Below, one piece after another: positions 1 to 8,496 of a DNA stretch of 64,000 nucleotides (within the stretch, counting starts at the first letter, position 1; every line of letters begins with the position of its first letter). A program made the position numbers and the translations under genes. The DNA comes from Ilyomonas sp965199845 (GTDB lineage Bacteria; Bacteroidota; Bacteroidia; Chitinophagales; Chitinophagaceae). Under the pieces are notes generated by a model. That model was not told the DNA's origin and made no database searches. It was given only the letters and a program-made list of their open reading frames with translations. The stretch covers positions 1,054,001 to 1,118,000 of the forward strand of contig CBDATZ010000054.1 in NCBI GenBank assembly GCA_965199845.1. The letters are read 5' to 3'.

Positions 1-2
1 GA

Positions 3-119
3 ACGGCAGCTTTATTTGTTGGAATTATGATATTTTGTGTGAGCCGGGCATTGGCCTCAAAACCATTGGTGCCGCGCTTTCATCCTTTCCTGAAAGAAAG
101 CATCGTTCACCATACATAA
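3..119 (+). CDS. C-terminal fragment of an ActF-like Alternative Complex III subunit (partial)
   Basis: This frame is open from the window edge to a TAA and encodes 38 residues ending in PFLKESIVHHT. The hydrophobic start followed by a PLVPRFHPFLKES tail resembles the C-terminus of the quinone-interacting membrane subunit ActF of Alternative Complex III. In Bacteroidota the act operon commonly lies directly upstream of the cytochrome c oxidase genes, as here, where coxB follows 71 bases later. ACIII oxidises menaquinol and hands electrons to the oxidase. Only the end of the gene is visible, so the assignment rests on the tail motif and on position. Confidence 0.6.
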   Translation, partial: TAALFVGIMIFCVSRALASKPLVPRFHPFLKESIVHHT

Positions 120-190
120 AACGAACAGGCGAAAATAGATAGTGCATTACCTGGTATAAAGCGCTAGGTTTAAATTGAAAAATTTTACAG

Positions 191-1282
191 ATGTCCACTT
201 TGTTTACAGTTGCGGTTATACTATTGATTTTTATCATCATCTTTCAGATTGCGAAAGCAAGTGAATATGTGAGTGTGCTGAAGGGTGAAGAGAAAGCAAA
301 CAAATCAAATAATAAAGTCAACGCCTTTTTCATGGTGGCTTTTTTAATATTGGGTTTGATTGGTGTTTATTGGTGCAATGATATGTTTTATTCAAAAACA
401 TTAATGGCACAAGGTGCGGCAAGCGATCATGGCGAAAAATGGGATAGTATGTTCCAATGGACAATTATCATCACCGGAATTGTTTTCTTTCTTACACAAA
501 TCGCTTTATTCTGGTTTGCTTTTCGTTATCAGCATAACGATAACCGCAAAGTATTTTTCTTTCCTCATAACAATACAATGGAGTTGGTATGGACAGTAGT
601 TCCTGCCATTGCCTTAACAATATTGGTAGTTGTAGGATTGCGTAACTGGTTTGCAATGACAAGCGATGCGCCCAAGAATGCATTGCAGGTTGAGATAACA
701 GGTAAACAATTTGGCTGGATGTATCGCTATCCAGGAAAAGATGGCCAGTTTGGTACGAAATATTACAAAGTAATTGATGATCAAAACAACAATCCATTAG
801 GGCAAATATGGAGAGACAGTTCTGCGCTGAATTTACATGCTGATCCAAAAAACTTCGATGATATTATGCCGACAACTATGTATGTAGTGAAAGGTCGCCC
901 GGTAAAATTAATCATCAATTCGCGCGATGTTATACATGACGTTGGCTTGCCACATTTCAGAATGAAAATGGATGCCGTTCCGGGAACGCCAACAACTATG
1001 TGGTTTACGCCTTTGTACACAACGAAGGAAATGAAAGAAAAGACAGGGAATCCAAACTTTCAATACGAAATTGCGTGCGACCAGCTTTGTGGTAACAGTC
1101 ATTATTCTATGAAGGGACAGATTGAAGTTGTTACGCAACCTGAATATGATGAATGGATGGCGAAACAAAAACCGCAGTATTATACAGCTTTTCCTGATAA
1201 AGATCCGGCAAATGTTGCCAAGCCGGTAACTGACAGTATGAAAAATGCGGCTCCGGCAAGTGTGGCAATAAATAAAAAATAA
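191..1282 (+). CDS. coxB: Cytochrome c oxidase subunit II (CuA subunit)
   Basis: This is the electron-entry subunit of an aa3-type heme-copper oxidase in the inner membrane. The 363-residue protein has an N-terminal hydrophobic segment (about 5-20) and three further ones near 45-62, 90-110 and 130-150, then a periplasmic cupredoxin domain. The CuA ligand set is complete: His249 in DVIHDVG, then Cys296, Cys300, His304 and Met307 in the CDQLCGNSHYSM stretch. There is no C-terminal CXXCH heme domain, so it is not a caa3-type fusion. The start is an ATG 71 bases after the ACIII fragment, and coxA follows after 29 bases, consistent with one operon. The extra N-terminal hydrophobic segment is a feature I associate with Bacteroidota subunit II proteins. 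Confidence 0.95.
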   Translation: MSTLFTVAVILLIFIIIFQIAKASEYVSVLKGEEKANKSNNKVNAFFMVAFLILGLIGVYWCNDMFYSKTLMAQGAASDHGEKWDSMFQWTIIITGIVFFLTQIALFWFAFRYQHNDNRKVFFFPHNNTMELVWTVVPAIALTILVVVGLRNWFAMTSDAPKNALQVEITGKQFGWMYRYPGKDGQFGTKYYKVIDDQNNNPLGQIWRDSSALNLHADPKNFDDIMPTTMYVVKGRPVKLIINSRDVIHDVGLPHFRMKMDAVPGTPTTMWFTPLYTTKEMKEKTGNPNFQYEIACDQLCGNSHYSMKGQIEVVTQPEYDEWMAKQKPQYYTAFPDKDPANVAKPVTDSMKNAAPASVAINKK

Positions 1283-1311
1283 GTGAACTAATTTTTATAA
1301 AGAGATTGATT

Positions 1312-3126
1312 ATGAGTAACGAAGCGGTTTTGCAGACAGGTACAGGCGGTGTTCATACAATTCATACCGATGGTCATGAGCATCATCCTCACCAGGAAAC
1401 GTTTATCACTAAATATGTTTTCAGCCAGGATCATAAAATGATTGCCAAGCAATTCCTGATTACAGGAATGGTGTGGGCAATTTTGGGTGGTTTGATGTCC
1501 GTATTGTTTCGCTTGCAATTAGGTTATCCTGATACCAGCTTTCCATTCTTAGAAACATTATTGGGTAAATGGGCGAAAGGTGGTCATATATCATCAGAAG
1601 CTTATTATGCTTTGGTTACCACGCATGGAACTGTACTTGTGTTCTTCGTATTAACAGCCGGTTTAAGCGGAACATTTGCTAACTTACTCATTCCCTTACA
1701 GGTCGGTGCGAGAGATATGGCATCGCCATTATTGAACATGCTGAGTTATTGGTTTTTTGTTACCGCCAGCATTGTAATGTTATCTTCTCTTTTTGTAGAA
1801 ACAGGTCCGTTTAGTGGTGGCTGGGTAGCTTATCCGCCGTTAAGTGCATTGAGAGATGCTTCACCGGGATCTAAAACCGGAATGGATTTGTGGATTGTTT
1901 CCATGGCTTTGTTCGTTGTATCGCAGTTATTAGCCGGTTTAAATTATATATCAACTGTTTTGAACATGCGCACGAAAGGTATGAGCATGACGCGACTACC
2001 ATTAACCATTTGGGCTTTGTTCTTCACAGCTGTATTAGGCGTATTATCTTTCCCTGTTCTGTTATCAGGATTTATCTTATTGATTTTCGACAGAAACTTT
2101 GGTACCAGCTTTTATTTATCCGACATTTTTATCAGTGGTGTTGGTGCTTTGCCTAATGAAGGTGGCAGCGCTATCTTGTATCAGCATTTGTTCTGGTTTT
2201 TAGGACATCCTGAAGTATATATCATCTTATTACCTGCCATGGGAATGGTATCTGAGATTCTTTCTACCAATGCCCGCAAACCAATATTTGGTTACATGGC
2301 AATGGTGGGTTCTCTGTTTGCGATTGCGGTTCTGGCCTTTTTAGTTTGGGCGCATCACATGTTTGTGTCGGGACTAAATCCATTCTTAGGTTCTATTTTT
2401 GTCTTGCTCACTTTACTGATTGCGGTTCCATCTGCAATTAAAGTATTCAACTGGATTACAACATTGTGGCGTGGTAATATACGTTTTACACCAGCTATGT
2501 TATTTGCCATTGGTTTTGTAAGCTTGTTCATTTCCGGTGGTTTAACTGGTATATTCTTAGGTAATTCTGCGCTTGATATACACTTGCACGATACGTATTT
2601 TGTAATTGCTCACTTCCATATTGTAATGGGTGTAGCTTCTATGTTTGGTATGTTTGCCGGTGTATATCACTGGTATCCTAAAATGTATGGCAGATACATG
2701 AATAACACATTATCGTATATCCATTTCTGGATTACGTTAATAGGTGCTTATTTAATATTTTGGCCGATGCATTATGAAGGTTTGGCTGGTATGCCCCGCC
2801 GTTATTATGATTACAGTAACTGGGTTAGTTTTAATATGTTCGGCGGATTAAACCGGATGATTAGTACCGTTGCTTTAATTGTATATGCTACACAGTTCCT
2901 GTTCTTGTTTAATTTCTTCTATTCTATTTTTAAAGGACGTAAAGTAAGAACGCAAAATCCTTGGGGTTCAAATACATTGGAATGGACAACACCTATTAAT
3001 CCGGGACATGGAAATTGGGTCGGTGAAATTCCGGAAGTGCATCGTTGGGCTTACGATTACGGTAAAGACGGAAAGGAATTTGTTCCGCAAACAACACCGG
3101 TAGGAGCAGATGAAACTTCACATTAA
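1312..3126 (+). CDS. coxA: Cytochrome c oxidase subunit I (heme a / heme a3-CuB)
   Basis: This is the catalytic subunit, which reduces O2 to water and pumps protons. The metal ligands are visible: His105 (TTHGTV) and His436 for heme a, His434 for heme a3, and His299, His348 and His349 for CuB. Tyr303 in HPEVY supplies the cross-linked tyrosine, and Glu301 in the same motif is the proton-channel glutamate of A1-type oxidases. The length of 604 residues with about 12 membrane spans is normal for the family. I start at the ATG at 1312 rather than the TTG at 1306 because nothing supports the longer form. A His-rich N-terminal tail (HTDGHEHHPHQ) is noticeable. The gene ends just before a long perfect palindrome. 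Confidence 0.96.
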   Translation: MSNEAVLQTGTGGVHTIHTDGHEHHPHQETFITKYVFSQDHKMIAKQFLITGMVWAILGGLMSVLFRLQLGYPDTSFPFLETLLGKWAKGGHISSEAYYALVTTHGTVLVFFVLTAGLSGTFANLLIPLQVGARDMASPLLNMLSYWFFVTASIVMLSSLFVETGPFSGGWVAYPPLSALRDASPGSKTGMDLWIVSMALFVVSQLLAGLNYISTVLNMRTKGMSMTRLPLTIWALFFTAVLGVLSFPVLLSGFILLIFDRNFGTSFYLSDIFISGVGALPNEGGSAILYQHLFWFLGHPEVYIILLPAMGMVSEILSTNARKPIFGYMAMVGSLFAIAVLAFLVWAHHMFVSGLNPFLGSIFVLLTLLIAVPSAIKVFNWITTLWRGNIRFTPAMLFAIGFVSLFISGGLTGIFLGNSALDIHLHDTYFVIAHFHIVMGVASMFGMFAGVYHWYPKMYGRYMNNTLSYIHFWITLIGAYLIFWPMHYEGLAGMPRRYYDYSNWVSFNMFGGLNRMISTVALIVYATQFLFLFNFFYSIFKGRKVRTQNPWGSNTLEWTTPINPGHGNWVGEIPEVHRWAYDYGKDGKEFVPQTTPVGADETSH

Positions 3127-3147
3127 ACGATAATATTATTCAGTAAA

Positions 3148-3186
3148 ATAAACCTGGTGCCCTGATTATCAGGGCACCAGGTTTAT
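3148..3186 (+). terminator. Perfect 19-bp palindrome after coxA (terminator or attenuator)
   Basis: Two 19-base arms (3148-3166 and 3168-3186) are exact reverse complements around a single base, giving a GC-rich hairpin whose core is CCTGGTGCCCTG. The arms begin and end in A/T, as in bidirectional rho-independent terminators, although no long T run follows immediately. It lies 21 bases after the coxA stop and 19 bases before the ctaB start, so it may lower expression of the downstream cox genes relative to coxB-coxA. Confidence 0.75.
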
Positions 3187-3205
3187 AATAACTAAACTTC
3201 TTTTT

Positions 3206-4120
3206 TTGGTAGGTGAATTGAACAGAGAAAACGATGCCTCGCTGCGATTAAGTCTGAAAGTAAAAGACTATTTCCAATTAGTAAAATTCACATTGAGTTT
3301 TACCGTTGTATTCTCTTGTGTTATTTGTTATTTGCTTGCACCGGAAGTTGTCGGATTTAACTGGAAGATGATTCTGCTTTTGTTTGTTGCCGGCATGTTG
3401 ATAGCTGGCAGCGCAAATACAATTAACCAGGCAGTTGAAAAAGACACCGATGCCATGATGAAAAGAACGGCAGGTCGCCCGGTAGCCAGTGGAAGAATGG
3501 CACCCAGCGAAGCCTATACATTCGCCTTTGTTACAGGATTGGCCGGTGTATTAATCATGTATTATTTTTTCAATTTAGAATCGGCTTTACTTTCAGCATT
3601 CAGCTTATTTCTGTATGCTTTTGTTTATACACCATTAAAGAAAATAAATTCGATTGCTGTATTGGTTGGAGCGTTTCCGGGTGCGCTTCCCTGTTTAATT
3701 GGTTGGATGGCCGGTTTTTCTGAAGGTTCACCTATCATCTGGACTGGCGGAATTATTTTATTCAGCATTCAGTTTCTCTGGCAGTTTCCGCATTTTTGGG
3801 CAATTGCTTGGGTAGCACACAACGATTACAGTAAAGCCGGTTTTAAATTGTTACCGTCAGACAAAGGTCCTACAAAGTTCACAGCATTACAAGCATTGCT
3901 GTATGCGGTAATGATGGTTCCGGTTGGCATGTTGCCTTATTATTTTGGAATGAGTGGTCAGGTTAGTCTTTTTATTTTATTGGCTTGTAACATTTTTATG
4001 ATTGTACAATGTGCAAGATTATACATTGATATGAGTGTAAAAGCGGCACGTCGCGTGATGTTCAGTAGTTATATTTATCTGCCGATTGTATTGCTGGCTT
4101 TGTTGGCAGACAAACTTTAA
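3206..4120 (+). CDS. ctaB: Protoheme IX farnesyltransferase (heme O synthase)
   Basis: A UbiA-superfamily membrane prenyltransferase that adds farnesyl to heme B to make heme O, the first step toward the heme A used by the neighbouring oxidase. The signature Mg-diphosphate motif is seen in NTINQAVEKDTDAMMKRTAGRP (about residues 70-90), and a second Asp-containing loop lies near HNDYSKAG. There are about nine hydrophobic helices and 304 residues, normal for the family. No in-frame ATG precedes the conserved region; the frame is open back to a TAA at 3149. The start must therefore be a TTG (3206 or 3218). ctaA, for the next step, is at 10784. Confidence 0.93.
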   Translation: MVGELNRENDASLRLSLKVKDYFQLVKFTLSFTVVFSCVICYLLAPEVVGFNWKMILLLFVAGMLIAGSANTINQAVEKDTDAMMKRTAGRPVASGRMAPSEAYTFAFVTGLAGVLIMYYFFNLESALLSAFSLFLYAFVYTPLKKINSIAVLVGAFPGALPCLIGWMAGFSEGSPIIWTGGIILFSIQFLWQFPHFWAIAWVAHNDYSKAGFKLLPSDKGPTKFTALQALLYAVMMVPVGMLPYYFGMSGQVSLFILLACNIFMIVQCARLYIDMSVKAARRVMFSSYIYLPIVLLALLADKL

Positions 4121-4190
4121 ATCATTTATAGGTTGTTTTATCTTCAGATGGTAAGCTAAGAAAAGTAACTTTATAGAAATTAATGTCGTT

Positions 4191-4769
4191 ATGATTATGA
4201 GTATGGAAAGTGCAGATAACAAACGGCTGCATCCTTATAAATTCACACTTTGGGTTGGTATCGGCAGCATCATTATGATGTTTGCCGCTTTAACCAGCGC
4301 TTATATTGTGCGTCATGCACAACACAACTGGCTTGAGTTTTCAATGCCAAAAGTGTTCTGGTATTCTACGGCTGTTATTTTAGCCAGCAGCGTTACTTTA
4401 CATTTAGCAGTGAAAGCATTCCGCTCGCGCGAAAGAAATCGTTACAAAACTTTACTTACCATAACAGCTATATTAGGTGTATTGTTTGCTGTACTACAGT
4501 TTTACGGATTTTACGATTTATACAATCGCGGCATTAACATCATTGGTAAAGGAAGCAATCCATCCGCTTCATTTATAGGAATTATTACCGGCTTACACGT
4601 GGTTCACGTATTGGGAGGCGTAATTGCTTTGCTGGTTATTTTTATTAAAGCATATAGCAGGAAAGTAAAAAGCTACGATAGTACACCAATTGAGATAGTA
4701 AGCGTTTACTGGCACTTTGTAGATATACTCTGGATTTATCTTTTTATCTTTTTCAACTGGGTAGGATAA
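4191..4769 (+). CDS. Cytochrome c oxidase subunit III-like protein (short, first copy)
   Basis: A 192-residue membrane protein of the heme-copper oxidase subunit III family. It has about five hydrophobic helices and the family's closing motifs: GLHVVHVLGG (about residue 127) and YWHFVDILWIYLF near the C-terminus. It lacks the two N-terminal helices of mitochondrial-type subunit III, as is usual for the five-helix bacterial form. It lies between ctaB and a second, longer subunit III gene, an arrangement typical of Bacteroidota. Whether both copies enter one complex, or this one acts in assembly, cannot be told from sequence. ATG codons at 4191, 4197 and 4203 are all possible starts; the first is used. 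Confidence 0.85.
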   Translation: MIMSMESADNKRLHPYKFTLWVGIGSIIMMFAALTSAYIVRHAQHNWLEFSMPKVFWYSTAVILASSVTLHLAVKAFRSRERNRYKTLLTITAILGVLFAVLQFYGFYDLYNRGINIIGKGSNPSASFIGIITGLHVVHVLGGVIALLVIFIKAYSRKVKSYDSTPIEIVSVYWHFVDILWIYLFIFFNWVG

Positions 4770-4808
4770 AAAGTATGCGTATAAATTCGTAGTTATCCAT
4801 CATCAATA

Positions 4809-4816
4809 TACATTTG
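4809..4816 (+). promoter_or_regulatory. TACATTTG -7 type promoter element before second subunit III gene
   Basis: TACATTTG matches the Bacteroidota sigma -7 consensus TAnnTTTG exactly and ends 22 bases before the ATG of the next gene. The -33 element is weak: TTCG lies about 20 bases upstream. It suggests an internal promoter that lets the distal oxidase genes be transcribed separately from coxB-coxA. Confidence 0.5.
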
Positions 4817-4838
4817 CAAACGAAACTGAACAGGTAAT

Positions 4839-5522
4839 ATGGCAACAACAGCAACTGCAACAGCACCGGCACCAACCAAACTCTGGAGCGGAGGTAAAAG
4901 TCCTTTCAATGTAGAGTATGGTAAAATTATGATGTGGTTTTTCCTGATGAGTGATACGTTCACGTTCGGGGCATTCCTCATTGCTTATGGAACCACACGT
5001 TTTGCTACCAACGGCTGGCCTGATCCGAATAAAGTATTTAACGCGTTTCCGGGATTAGAAGGCAACCTGCCACTGATGTTCGTAAGCTTAATGACTTTTA
5101 TCCTTATCATCAGTTCTGTAACTATGGTTCTTGCGGTGCAGGCAGGTCATAATATGGAGAAAAAGAAAGTTGTTACCAACCTGATATTAACTATCATCGG
5201 CGGCCTGGCTTTTTTAAGTTGCCAAGCTTGGGAATGGACTCACATGCACCACGAAGGCGCATGGTGGGGAAGAAATCCGTTTCCAAATGCCGACGGAACA
5301 GTTGCTACAACTAACTTTACAAACTTCTTTTTTACCATTACCGGGTTTCATGGCTTCCACGTATTTTCCGGCGTAATTATTAATATAGTTATGCTGATTA
5401 TGACCTTGACCAATGTATTTGAAAGAAAAGGTCATTACCTGATGATCGAAAAAGCAGGTTTGTACTGGCACTTTGTAGATTTGGTTTGGGTATTTGTATT
5501 TACTTGTTTTTATTTAATATAA
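4839..5522 (+). CDS. coxC: Cytochrome c oxidase subunit III (second copy)
   Basis: A 227-residue integral membrane protein with a Pro/Ala/Thr-rich start and five to six hydrophobic helices. The subunit III hallmarks are GFHGFHVFSGV (about 170-180) and GLYWHFVDLVWVFVF at the C-terminus. Subunit III stabilises the catalytic core and helps proton uptake. The protein is clearly related to the shorter copy just upstream: both share the HGxH-type and YWHFVD motifs, but the N-terminal halves differ. The gene follows the first copy by 69 bases and precedes coxD by 19 bases. A TAnnTTTG element lies upstream, so it may have its own promoter as well as operon transcription. Confidence 0.9.
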   Translation: MATTATATAPAPTKLWSGGKSPFNVEYGKIMMWFFLMSDTFTFGAFLIAYGTTRFATNGWPDPNKVFNAFPGLEGNLPLMFVSLMTFILIISSVTMVLAVQAGHNMEKKKVVTNLILTIIGGLAFLSCQAWEWTHMHHEGAWWGRNPFPNADGTVATTNFTNFFFTITGFHGFHVFSGVIINIVMLIMTLTNVFERKGHYLMIEKAGLYWHFVDLVWVFVFTCFYLI

Positions 5523-5541
5523 ACACACAAAAGATATTCGT

Positions 5542-5973
5542 ATGGAACAAATGTCAGCAGTTGAGTACCACGAACACAATAGTGGCGGAACAAAAGAAAT
5601 TATTCGCGTAACTATAATTCTTACCGTTCTCACACTTATCGAATTAGCACTTGGTTTTTCAATGATAAGTATGTCGGAAGATAGTTTTGCACGTCATCTG
5701 GTTAAAGGAATAATTTTGATTCTGATGCTGGCAAAAGCTTTTTATATTGTAGGTTATTTCATGCACTTAAAGCACGAAATCCGCAACCTCATTATGACCA
5801 TTTGTATTCCTTTGTTACTGTTTGTTTGGTTTATTATCGCCTTTTTGTACGATGGAAAATCTTATAACAACAACCGTAACGAATTTAATCCATACTACAA
5901 AGAAAAGAGCAAACAATTAGCTCCTGCAAAAGAAAGAGAAGAGCATAGCGATGAGCCTAAAAAGTTAGATTAA
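5542..5973 (+). CDS. coxD: Cytochrome c oxidase subunit IV-like protein (CyoD/COX4 superfamily)
   Basis: A 143-residue protein with three predicted membrane helices (about 25-45, 52-75 and 83-103) and a charged C-terminal tail rich in Lys and Glu. The GIILILMLAKAFYIVGYFMHLKHE stretch is the conserved segment of prokaryotic cytochrome oxidase subunit IV. This small subunit is thought to help assemble the binuclear centre. It is the last gene of the operon; a hairpin followed by a T run begins 22 bases after its stop. Confidence 0.85.
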   Translation: MEQMSAVEYHEHNSGGTKEIIRVTIILTVLTLIELALGFSMISMSEDSFARHLVKGIILILMLAKAFYIVGYFMHLKHEIRNLIMTICIPLLLFVWFIIAFLYDGKSYNNNRNEFNPYYKEKSKQLAPAKEREEHSDEPKKLD

Positions 5974-5994
5974 TTTAATGCATTACAATATTAT

Positions 5995-6026
5995 AAAGCT
6001 GCGATTGTTTGATTGCAGCTTTTTTA
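5995..6026 (+). terminator. Rho-independent terminator of the cox operon
   Basis: AAGCTGC and GCAGCTT form a stem around a 12-base loop and are followed by a run of T (6020-6025). It lies directly after coxD and separates the oxidase operon from korB. The rest of the 297-base spacer to korB shows no convincing gene. Confidence 0.8.
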
Positions 6027-6238
6027 TGTAATACAAAATACAGTTTTGTTACCAGCGTCCGAAACTCCGTTTGATCGTCTCTTGCGACGCTCCGTTCAAC
6101 GTTCTGAACTTATATTGAACAAACAAATCTCAAAAGCATATAGAATACAAGAGCCATATTTTTTCGTTATTCAAAATAAATTAACCAATGTCTGACATTT
6201 CAATGAGATTCATAAAATGGAGCGAGCCATTTCGCCCG

Positions 6239-6246
6239 TACCTTTG
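6239..6246 (+). promoter_or_regulatory. TACCTTTG -7 type promoter element of korB
   Basis: TACCTTTG matches TAnnTTTG fully and ends 24 bases before the korB ATG. No clear TTTG-type -33 element is seen 17-21 bases upstream. Confidence 0.5.
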
Positions 6247-6270
6247 TGAGCCTAATTTTATAGCAGATTA

Positions 6271-7326
6271 ATGAGTGATTTATATACAGAATTGTCGGTA
6301 AAAGAGAAGCCGGCTGTAGCTCTTACCGCAAAAGATTTCGCCACCGACCAGGAAGTTCGCTGGTGTCCGGGTTGCGGCGACTATTCTATATTGGCGCAGG
6401 TACAAAAAGTGATGCCGACACTTGGTATTCCGAAAGAAGATATTGTAATTATCAGCGGCATTGGCTGCAGTAGCCGTTTTCCATATTATATGAATACTTA
6501 TGGAATGCATTCCATACATGGTCGCGCCACGGCAATAGCAAGTGGTTTAAAAGCTACACGACCTGAACTTAGCGTCTGGATTGTAACCGGCGATGGAGAC
6601 GCGTTAAGTATTGGCGGCAATCATACCATTCATTTGCTGCGCCGCAACTTCGATGTGAATATTCTATTATTCAACAACCAGATTTATGGTTTAACCAAAG
6701 GACAATATTCGCCAACATCAGAAGAACAAAAAGTTACAAAAAGTACGCCTTACGGAAGTATAGATCATCCTTTTAATCCTTTGGCTTTAGCCATGGGAGC
6801 TGATGCCAGTTTTATTGCACGCAGCATGGATCGCGACCCGAAACATTTGCAAACCATGTTACTTCGCAGCCATGCGCATAAGGGAGCTTCCTTCTTAGAA
6901 ATCTACCAGAACTGCAACATTTTTAACGATGGCGCTTTTGAAATTTTTACCGAAAAAAGTACAAAGCCCGAAGAAGCACTTTTCTTAGAGCAAGACAAAC
7001 CCTTGGTGTTTGGTGCCAATAATCAAAAAGGTATCAAGCTTGATGGAATAAAGCCTGTTGTTGTAACGATTGGTGAAGAAGCCAGTATAGATGATTTGTG
7101 GATTCATGATGAGCACGATTTTTATAAAGCGCAATTGCTCATCCGTATGTTCGACGATCCAAGAATTGAAGGACATTTTCCGCGTCCGTTCGGCGTTTTT
7201 TACGAAGCCGACCGTGCTTGTTATGAAGATGTAATGCGCCTGCAGATAGAAGAAACCATTGCGACCAAAGGTGCAGGTGATTTAGATAAATTATTACGTG
7301 GCAGAGAAGTTTGGGAAATCGCATAA
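6271..7326 (+). CDS. korB: 2-oxoacid:ferredoxin oxidoreductase, beta subunit
   Basis: The thiamine-diphosphate-binding subunit of a 2-oxoglutarate (or related 2-oxoacid) ferredoxin oxidoreductase, which decarboxylates the acid to acyl-CoA and reduces ferredoxin. The CPGCGD motif (about 32-37) fits an iron-sulfur/beta-subunit signature, and GDGDALSIGGNH (about 110-121) followed by LLFNNQIYGLT is the TPP/Mg motif. The 351-residue length agrees with KorB. The partner alpha/gamma subunit is not next to it, so it must be encoded elsewhere or upstream of another locus. The gene is convergent with the first cupin gene and is followed by an inverted repeat array. The exact 2-oxoacid used is inferred from family similarity only. 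Confidence 0.88.
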   Translation: MSDLYTELSVKEKPAVALTAKDFATDQEVRWCPGCGDYSILAQVQKVMPTLGIPKEDIVIISGIGCSSRFPYYMNTYGMHSIHGRATAIASGLKATRPELSVWIVTGDGDALSIGGNHTIHLLRRNFDVNILLFNNQIYGLTKGQYSPTSEEQKVTKSTPYGSIDHPFNPLALAMGADASFIARSMDRDPKHLQTMLLRSHAHKGASFLEIYQNCNIFNDGAFEIFTEKSTKPEEALFLEQDKPLVFGANNQKGIKLDGIKPVVVTIGEEASIDDLWIHDEHDFYKAQLLIRMFDDPRIEGHFPRPFGVFYEADRACYEDVMRLQIEETIATKGAGDLDKLLRGREVWEIA

Positions 7327-7329
7327 GTA

Positions 7330-7450
7330 AGAGACAAGGTTCAAGTATCAAGACACAAGAATTTAAGAAACAAGGTTCAAGGCACAAGTAATCACGTTTT
7401 GAAATTCAAATTGGATTCTCGTTTCTTGAACCTTGTCTCTTGAATATTGT
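7330..7450. repeat. Heptad repeat array arranged as inverted repeat (site 1)
   Basis: Between the convergent korB and cupin genes lie two arms of a degenerate 7-base repeat. The left arm (7330-7388) reads CAAGxxx-type units and the right arm (about 7421-7450) reads CTTGxxx. A 16-base stretch at 7330-7345 is an exact reverse complement of 7425-7440. On the reverse strand the left arm parses as ACTTGTG, CCTTGAA, CCTTGTT, TCTTAAA and so on. It could fold into a hairpin and end transcription from both sides. Related arrays lie at 11847, 16195 and 57422. Confidence 0.8.
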
Positions 7451-7453
7451 TTC

Positions 7454-8335
7454 TTAAACTGTCATTTCCTTTTCGGCAGCTTTAAATATTTTTTTCTGTT
7501 TCCAGTTATACCATTTTACCGGCATTGTTTTTTTCATCAGCGTATCTATATTACGCATACCAACTACGTTCCAGGCGCCTTTTAGTTTACCCGATATTGT
7601 ATTATCAAAAGCGCGCAGGCTCATGGCAAATCCGCTTTCCAGGTATTCCATGTGATGCCAGAACCCGCTTGGCATAAACAAAGTATCGCCATGATCTAAT
7701 ATTACATCATAACCTTCTGCAAGATCAACAGCCGGAAATTTTTGCAAATCAATTTTGCTTTTTTCCTCGTCGTAATAATTACTGAAATCTGCAAGGCTTA
7801 ATACTTCAAAAGGTTTGCGGTAAAGTTTATATTTCTCTTTATTGGGAAATAACAGAACCCGCTTTTTACCCATAAATTGTGTGTGCACAATGTTAGGCAT
7901 ATCAATATCGAAGTGCATGTGCGTGATAGAACCTTGCCCGCCGGCAAAAAGAGAAGGCAGACTTTTTAAAAATCCTTTTACATAATTGTCCGGCCAAGTA
8001 AAATCTTTCTTTAATTGTGGCGCGTGCGCAAAAATGTTGAAGAAGAAAATACGCCAGCCTGCCGGTCCTTTGCGAATCATATCAATGTACTTACCAAACG
8101 TTGTATAATCGTCGGCTTTATTAATCGGCGTGTAAGCATCGCTTTTTACATTGTTGTAAATGCCCAGTTTTTTATCGCCGGCTACTTCTTTTAAATAATC
8201 CCAGTTCCATTTATTATAAGCCGGCCATTGCTTTGATAAGTTGCGTATGACCAAAGGTTTTTTAGGTTCGTAATAATCTCGTTTGAAGTCTTCGGGCGAT
8301 ATATCATTTACAATATCTACAGCACCTAAATGCAT
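7454..8335 (-). CDS. Cupin-like Fe(II)/2-oxoglutarate dioxygenase (JmjC/FIH type), copy B
   Basis: A 293-residue protein of the cupin_8/JmjC superfamily, which hydroxylates protein side chains or small substrates using Fe(II), O2 and 2-oxoglutarate. The metal triad is readable as His141-x-Asp143 (MHFDID) and His227 in GFWHHMEY, the same arrangement as FIH. The GKKRVLLFP strand after the HxD motif is also characteristic. It is a gapless tandem duplicate of the gene at 8497-9378, about three-quarters identical by eye. The N-terminal half, with a YNKWNWDYL stretch, is nearly invariant. The substrate is unknown. It has no signal peptide and so is probably cytoplasmic. Confidence 0.8.
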   Translation of the reverse strand: MHLGAVDIVNDISPEDFKRDYYEPKKPLVIRNLSKQWPAYNKWNWDYLKEVAGDKKLGIYNNVKSDAYTPINKADDYTTFGKYIDMIRKGPAGWRIFFFNIFAHAPQLKKDFTWPDNYVKGFLKSLPSLFAGGQGSITHMHFDIDMPNIVHTQFMGKKRVLLFPNKEKYKLYRKPFEVLSLADFSNYYDEEKSKIDLQKFPAVDLAEGYDVILDHGDTLFMPSGFWHHMEYLESGFAMSLRAFDNTISGKLKGAWNVVGMRNIDTLMKKTMPVKWYNWKQKKIFKAAEKEMTV

Positions 8336-8355
8336 GAATTATAATTTACTTAAAT

Positions 8356-8407
8356 AAAAAAGAGAACACATAAGAAACGAAAGGCATTGCAAAGTATTCT
8401 CTTTTTT
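8356..8407 (-). terminator. Hairpin with A/T flanks between the two cupin genes
   Basis: AAAAAAGAGAA (8356-8366) and TTCTCTTTTTT (8397-8407) are exact reverse complements around a 30-base loop. Read on the minus strand, the stem ends in a T run and would terminate transcripts of the upstream cupin copy A before copy B begins. This suggests the duplicates are not simply co-transcribed. Confidence 0.5.
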
Positions 8408-8496
8408 AATAAATCGGTTGTTCTTTTTTTACAAATGAATCTTAAATATAAAATCTGATTTCAGAATTTGGTGAGATAAAATTCATTGCAGATTTA

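Noticed and set aside
6013..6195. 60-codon open frame between coxD and korB
   Set aside because: It starts inside the cox terminator, has no family resemblance and ends before the korB promoter element.
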